Source: an uncultured Pelagibacteraceae bacterium (lineage in GTDB: Bacteria > Pseudomonadota > Alphaproteobacteria > Pelagibacterales > Pelagibacteraceae). From it: a DNA stretch of 64,000 nucleotides. The notes below the pieces were generated by a model. It searched no databases and was not told the DNA's origin. It saw nothing but the letters and a program-made list of their open reading frames with translations. The translations under genes and the position numbers were made by a program. The DNA is taken from NCBI GenBank assembly GCA_902615715.1, contig CACMQA010000001.1:1-64000 (forward strand), read 5' to 3'. This document shows, piece by piece, positions 60,195-64,000 of this stretch (the first letter of the stretch is position 1; each line of letters starts with the position of its first letter).

Positions 60195-60278
60195 TTATTT
60201 TTTTTTATTTCTTTTTCTTGCTCTTCTTTTTTTTGAGCCAATTTTTCTTCTACCACGGTGCTTTTTTGGATAACCCAT
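60195..60278 (-). CDS. 27-residue extremely basic protein
   Basis: ATG at 60278 is preceded at the right distance by AAAAGGAGGC, the best ribosome site in the window. The 27 codons contain nine lysines and seven arginines (16 of 27 basic), plus the ordered start MGYPKKHRGRRK. Such peptides are often ribosome-associated, like bTHX or the AURKAIP1/COX24 group, but neither family matches clearly. It precedes the membrane protein gene by 14 bases. Coding status is supported by the ribosome site, non-random composition and gap-filling position. Confidence 0.7.
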   Translation of the reverse strand: MGYPKKHRGRRKIGSKKRRARKRNKKK

Positions 60279-60342
60279 ATTTTTGCCTCCTTTTAGTATC
60301 TTAATTAGACAATTAATATATAAATATCAATTATAATTATTT

Positions 60343-61539
60343 ATGAAAAAGTCTATAAAGACATTCCTAAAACATCCTACTAAAGATAATTCTAATAGAT
60401 CTGCAAACCCTGCAGTAATAAGAGCCTCTACTATACTCTTTAACACTATGCAGGAGCTTTATGATCATGAAAAAAAAATTAAAAGACATCAAAAAGTAAG
60501 CCATTACAGTTACGGTCGTTATGGAAGTTCTACGACAATCGAATTAGAAAACATGCTTAAAGAATTAGAGCAAGCTTTTCATGTATTTTTGACAGGGACA
60601 GGTTTTGGAGGAGTGGCTCTGGCTATTATGAGTCTATGTAGACCAGGAGATGAAATTTTAGTGTCTGATAATGTTTATGGTCCAACCAAAGAAATTTCCG
60701 AAAAACTTCTTAAAGAATTCAATGTCATGGCAAAGTTTTACAATCCAGACTCATTTGAAGATTTGAAAAGTAAAGTTACAAAAAAAACAAAAATGATATT
60801 AGTTGAAAACCCTGGAAGTAATACCTTTGAATTTCAAGATTTATCTAAAATTGTCAATTTAGCTAAAAAGAAAAAAATATTCACTTTCTTAGATAATACT
60901 TGGGGCACCCCTTTGTATCTAAAACCCTTAAAACTTGGATTTGATATGTCATTCTCCTCTGCAACAAAATATTTTTCTGGTCATTCAGATGCGATGGGTG
61001 GTTCACTAGCAGTTAATAAAAAAGTTTTTAAACAAATAATGTTCTTCTATAAACTTTCAGGATACAGAATGTCTGCTGATGAGGCTTATTTAATTATTAG
61101 AGGTCTAAGAACATTAGATACAAGATTAAACGCACATTACGAAAATACTAAACGAGTAATTAAATTCCTAGGGAGACAGAAAAAAATAAAAGAAATTTTA
61201 TATCCTCATAACCCATCAAGTAAAAATTATAAACTTTGGAAAAAATATTATTCGGGCGCAACCGGATTACTATCGGTAGTAATTAAAAGTAAAAAAAAAT
61301 CATCTGTTATTAAATTTGTAAATTCACTAGAACTTTTTGGTATTGGCTATAGCTGGGGTGGGTTTGAAAGTCTTGCAATTTTACAAGAACTTCGTTCAAA
61401 TAAAAAAGATGAGTACCTTCAAGGTAGAAAGTATTTTAGATTTAATGAAGATGAACATATAGTTAGATTACATATTGGTTTAGAGGACCCAAAAGATTTA
61501 ATTAATGATTTAAAAAGATCTTTAAGATATATTAAATAA
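60343..61539 (+). CDS. metC: Cystathionine beta-lyase-type PLP enzyme
   Basis: A 398-residue pyridoxal phosphate enzyme of the Cys/Met metabolism family: SHYSYGRYGSSTTIELENMLKELE, LTGTGFGGVALAIMSLCRPGDEILVSDNVYGPT near residue 90, LVENPGSNTFEFQDL, TFLDNTWGTPLYLKPLKLGFDMSFSSATKYFSGHSDAMGGSL (lysine near residue 210) and GYSWGGFESLAI near residue 335. It splits cystathionine to homocysteine in methionine synthesis. MetC is favoured over MetB by the YGRYGS segment; the boundary between the two is not certain. Confidence 0.85.
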   Translation: MKKSIKTFLKHPTKDNSNRSANPAVIRASTILFNTMQELYDHEKKIKRHQKVSHYSYGRYGSSTTIELENMLKELEQAFHVFLTGTGFGGVALAIMSLCRPGDEILVSDNVYGPTKEISEKLLKEFNVMAKFYNPDSFEDLKSKVTKKTKMILVENPGSNTFEFQDLSKIVNLAKKKKIFTFLDNTWGTPLYLKPLKLGFDMSFSSATKYFSGHSDAMGGSLAVNKKVFKQIMFFYKLSGYRMSADEAYLIIRGLRTLDTRLNAHYENTKRVIKFLGRQKKIKEILYPHNPSSKNYKLWKKYYSGATGLLSVVIKSKKKSSVIKFVNSLELFGIGYSWGGFESLAILQELRSNKKDEYLQGRKYFRFNEDEHIVRLHIGLEDPKDLINDLKRSLRYIK

Positions 61540-62759
61540 TGTTTAATTTTATTCCAAACAGACTTGCTCTTATAGTTTTAATTTCAGCTTGCAGTATTAT
61601 TTTAATTTCAATGGGTCTCAGACAAACTTTCGGACTTTTTTTTGATGCATTTGAAAAAGGTCTTGGAGTTACAAGAACAGAATTTGGTTTAGCAATAGGT
61701 ATTCAAATGTTATTTTGGGGATTTTTTGCTCCTATGTTTGGACTATTAGCGGATAAATTTGGAGGTAACAAAGCCGTATTTTTGGGATTTCTAATTTTTG
61801 CTCTAGGTATTTTTATGCTTTACTCTGGTCCTAACACTGGAATTTATTTTCAATTAGCGTTAGGGGTTTTAGTTGGAACTGCTTTAGGAGCAACAGCAAT
61901 TGGAGTTCCAGTATCAGAAGTTGGAAAGCATTTTCCTAACGAAACACGTACTATTGCTACAGGAGTTGTTACAGCTGCAGCGTCTATAGGTTATTTTTTA
62001 TCACCGCTACTTACAAAATATAGTCTAGTAGAATTTGAATGGGAGCAAACTTTAAAATATTTTATGATATTTATAGTTATAGGTCTTGCTGTTTCAATTT
62101 TTTTATTCCCAGCAAAAACAGTTATTAATTCATCCCAAGCTGATAGAGACCAAACTTTTTTGTCTGCTATTAAAGAAGCCTTTTCTCATAAAGGTTATAT
62201 ATTATTAGTTTTAGGTTTTTTTGTATGTGGTTTTCAAATTACATTAGTAGGAACCCACATACCTGGATATATGCAAGATAGAGGAATGGCAGGATGGTCC
62301 GCTACTATAATTTTAGCGTTGATTGGTTTTTTTAATATTTTTGGTACTTTGGGTATGGGTTATCTCGGCACTAAGTATAAAAAGAAAAATTTATTAAGCA
62401 TTCTTTACTCTTTAAGAGCTTTAAGTATATGTGTGTTTATTTTTTCTCCTCCCTCAATGCTCAATTCAATTATATTCGGAATTACTTTTGGACTTTTGTG
62501 GTTATCTACTGTTCCTCCAACGAATGGAATAGTTGCTCAAATTTTTGGCACAAAATATTTAAGCACTTTATTCGGTATAGTTTTTTTATGTCATCAATTC
62601 GGAGCTTTTGCTGGTGCATTTTTGGGAGGGTATTTTTTTGATACCTACGGAAGTTATGATTATGCGTGGTATTTGGCTATCGCTCTTTCTATTTTTGCTA
62701 CAATTGTTCATTACCCAATAGATGAGACACGCTTAGTTCGTGTGGATAACACTCTTTAA
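61539..62759 (+). CDS. Major facilitator superfamily transporter
   Basis: A 406-residue protein with 12 helices. The MFS loop between helices 2 and 3 reads FGLLADKFGGNKAVFLG near residue 70; SMGLRQTFGLFFDAFEKGLGVTRTEFGLAIGIQ at the start and GYLGTKYKKKNLL in the middle fit the oxalate/formate-antiporter-like or monocarboxylate branch. Substrate unknown. It shares one base with the metC stop. Its last codons include a perfect DnaA-box-like sequence. Confidence 0.88.
   Translation: MFNFIPNRLALIVLISACSIILISMGLRQTFGLFFDAFEKGLGVTRTEFGLAIGIQMLFWGFFAPMFGLLADKFGGNKAVFLGFLIFALGIFMLYSGPNTGIYFQLALGVLVGTALGATAIGVPVSEVGKHFPNETRTIATGVVTAAASIGYFLSPLLTKYSLVEFEWEQTLKYFMIFIVIGLAVSIFLFPAKTVINSSQADRDQTFLSAIKEAFSHKGYILLVLGFFVCGFQITLVGTHIPGYMQDRGMAGWSATIILALIGFFNIFGTLGMGYLGTKYKKKNLLSILYSLRALSICVFIFSPPSMLNSIIFGITFGLLWLSTVPPTNGIVAQIFGTKYLSTLFGIVFLCHQFGAFAGAFLGGYFFDTYGSYDYAWYLAIALSIFATIVHYPIDETRLVRVDNTL
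62741..62749 (+). promoter_or_regulatory. DnaA-box-like sequence (TGTGGATAA)
   Basis: Reverse complement of the consensus TTATCCACA, exact in all nine positions. It lies in the last codons of the MFS gene, 93 bases before a second copy in the same orientation. Confidence 0.35.
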
Positions 62760-62833
62760 AGTTGTATTTTGAGTCTGATTAGGAATCAAAAGTGAATCAA
62801 AACGTGAACATTTGTAGCTACACAACTAAAAAT

Positions 62834-62842
62834 TGTGGATAA
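62834..62842 (+). promoter_or_regulatory. DnaA-box-like sequence (TGTGGATAA), intergenic
   Basis: A second exact copy, in the 141-base gap upstream of the CADD-like gene, followed by very AT-rich DNA (62843-62885). The gap also contains a direct repeat, GAATCAAAA at two places 12 bases apart around 62784-62804. It may be a replication-related region or a DnaA-regulated promoter. Confidence 0.35.
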
Positions 62843-62900
62843 TTTTTTCATTAAAACATTTATAATTTAAATAATTAATTATAAAAAAAAAGGAGTAAAA

Positions 62901-63572
62901 ATGTTTTCAAAAGAACTTGGTGCGAAATTAGACAAATATCATTTACTAAAACATCCTTTCTATCAAATTTATTGGAACGAAGGAAAACTAACTCGTGAAA
63001 TTATTAAAGATTATGCAGAACAATATTATCAACACGTTAAAGCGTTTCCAAGATACATTAGTGCAACACATTCAATTTGCGAAGATCTAGAAAAAAGAAG
63101 AATTCTTTTAGAAAACTTGCAAGACGAGGAAAACAAAGATGGGGACCATCCAAAATTGTGGAAAAATTTTGCTAAAGCTCTTGGAGCTGATGAAAAAAAA
63201 ATTGAGAAGGTAAAGCTTGACTGGTTCACAAAAGACATGATTGATAATTTTTTTTCTCAAGCTAGAAAATCTTATGCTGAAGGTCTTGCATCTTTATATA
63301 CATATGAAAGGCAAATACCTGAAATAGCTGAGACTAAAATCCAGGGGTTGAAAAAATTTTATGGAGTAAAATCTAAAGAAGGTCTTGAATTTTTTGAGGC
63401 GCATAAATCTGCAGATGTAATTCATAGAGCTGAATGTGAAAAATTATTAGATAGTCTCTCTAAAGAAGAACAGGAAAAAGCTGAATCAGCTTCATTGTTA
63501 ACTGCTAGATATTTATGGAATTTCTTAAGCGGGATGACTACTAAACATAAACTTCAAACTATTGCTGCTTAA
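62901..63572 (+). CDS. CADD/PqqC-like di-iron protein, possible self-sacrificing p-aminobenzoate synthase
   Basis: A 223-residue helical protein of the PqqC/TenA-like fold. Metal ligands by spacing are E76, H83, E136, H168, D172 and H175 (in FFEAHKSADVIHRAE), matching Chlamydia CADD with a constant shift of about six positions. Y21 and K146 then sit where CADD carries the tyrosine and lysine used in self-sacrificing p-aminobenzoate synthesis. The chlamydial positions are from memory. A strong AAAAAAAAGGAGTAAAA ribosome site precedes the ATG. folE lies elsewhere in this window. Function in folate supply is inference. Confidence 0.82.
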   Translation: MFSKELGAKLDKYHLLKHPFYQIYWNEGKLTREIIKDYAEQYYQHVKAFPRYISATHSICEDLEKRRILLENLQDEENKDGDHPKLWKNFAKALGADEKKIEKVKLDWFTKDMIDNFFSQARKSYAEGLASLYTYERQIPEIAETKIQGLKKFYGVKSKEGLEFFEAHKSADVIHRAECEKLLDSLSKEEQEKAESASLLTARYLWNFLSGMTTKHKLQTIAA

Positions 63573-63594
63573 AATTATATTTTAGCTTGCAAAT

Positions 63595-63975
63595 ATGAAA
63601 AACGATAATCACGTTTGGGATAACAAACATCCTACAGCACAAATGCTAGGTCGTTGGCAACCATGGCATGCTGGTCATCAAAAACTCTTTGAAGAAACAT
63701 TAAAAAAAACCGGACAGGTAAATATTATGGTTCGAGATGTAAAAGGTGTTGATGATAATCCGTTTGACTTTGAAACTGTAAAAAAAAATATTTTTGAGGC
63801 ACTAGAAGATTATAAAAATAGAATTCAAGTCACTTTAGTTCCTAATATAACTAATATTTGCTACGGAAGAGGAGTCGGCTACAAGATTGAAGAGATCGTT
63901 TTAGACGAGAAAACACAACAAATTTCAGCGACTAAAATTAGAGAACAGATGAGAAAAGAGGGTAAGCTAAAATAG
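63595..63975 (+). CDS. Cytidylyltransferase-like nucleotidyltransferase
   Basis: A 126-residue protein with the nucleotidyltransferase motifs MLGRWQPWHAGHQKLFEETL (HxGH near residue 27) and QISATKIREQMRKEGKL (the ISATxIR substrate motif) at the C-terminus. It would join a nucleotide to a phosphate-bearing substrate. The substrate is unknown; the compact length resembles adenylyltransferases of the nicotinamide or phosphopantetheine type, without a close match. It follows the CADD-like gene by 22 bases and may share its operon. Its stop ends 25 bases before the window edge. Confidence 0.8.
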   Translation: MKNDNHVWDNKHPTAQMLGRWQPWHAGHQKLFEETLKKTGQVNIMVRDVKGVDDNPFDFETVKKNIFEALEDYKNRIQVTLVPNITNICYGRGVGYKIEEIVLDEKTQQISATKIREQMRKEGKLK

Positions 63976-64000
63976 TTGAGATTCATTCTCACTTGACCTC

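Noticed and set aside
1-64000. tRNA or rRNA genes in the gaps
   Set aside because: I read the gaps longer than about 70 bases and saw no cloverleaf with a GTTCRANNC arm; a scanner should confirm this.

Overview
The window looks like a streamlined marine alphaproteobacterium of the SAR11 clade (Pelagibacterales). This rests on very low GC, AT-biased codons, almost no intergenic space (stop/start overlaps of 1-14 bases are common), and a typical gene set: several high-affinity solute importers, an AmtB, a glycine-riboswitch-controlled gcvTHP operon, and light-related photolyase genes. The assignment is inference; no rRNA or marker gene in the window proves it. I found no tRNA, rRNA, CRISPR array, insertion sequence or prophage.

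Layout. 1-6 kb: end of a substrate-binding protein gene, a terminator, then a branched-chain-amino-acid-type (HAAT) ABC importer operon with a secreted dienelactone-hydrolase-like enzyme inserted between the two permease genes, followed by azlCD. 6-10 kb: a GlaH/CsiD-type 2-oxoglutarate dioxygenase and a tripartite tricarboxylate transporter (tctCBA). 10-12.3 kb: a DoxX-like and an AbrB-family membrane protein and a ProC-like reductase. 12.3-17.2 kb: a second complete HAAT importer ending in its binding protein and a strong terminator. 17.2-20.4 kb: CsaA, membrane proteins (DUF4396), cytochrome b561, DUF411 and a c-type cytochrome, then LysE. 20.4-28.4 kb: aconitase plus PrpD, a FAD oxidoreductase, TerC, MATE and EamA transporters. 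28.4-33 kb: tandem glycine riboswitch and gcvT-gcvH-gcvP. 33-37.3 kb: a cyclopropane fatty acid cluster and iron superoxide dismutase. 37.3-41 kb: SDR, TspO, HPP protein, inositol-monophosphatase-like enzyme, Yip1 protein and a periplasmic MsrA. 41-45 kb: a photolyase/cryptochrome cluster with DUF4864, DUF393 and DUF2256. 45-51.3 kb: SDR, TPR protein, 2OG oxygenase, hisI, folE, acuI-like reductase, LysR and rseP. 51.4-53.5 kb: HU and amtB with structured leaders, then the only gene-free stretch above 300 bases. 53.5-59.3 kb: bcp, a glycosyltransferase-like protein, rhodanese, DsbA-like isomerase, ABA4-like protein, recX, cysQ, DUF3553 and mnmA. 59.3-64 kb: a candidate structured RNA, a membrane protein, a 27-residue basic protein, a metC-like gene, MFS, two DnaA-box-like sites, a CADD/PqqC-like protein and a nucleotidyltransferase.

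Together these genes fit an oligotroph that imports amino acids and carboxylates, oxidises glycine for one-carbon units, and repairs light and oxidative damage. The most interesting unexplained items are: the multi-hairpin RNA after mnmA with three GNRA loops; the 13-bp hairpin that buries the tctB start codon; the possibly permuted photolyase with its small-gene partners; the CADD-like protein retaining the residues linked to self-sacrificing p-aminobenzoate synthesis; the hydrolase inside an importer operon; and several microproteins.
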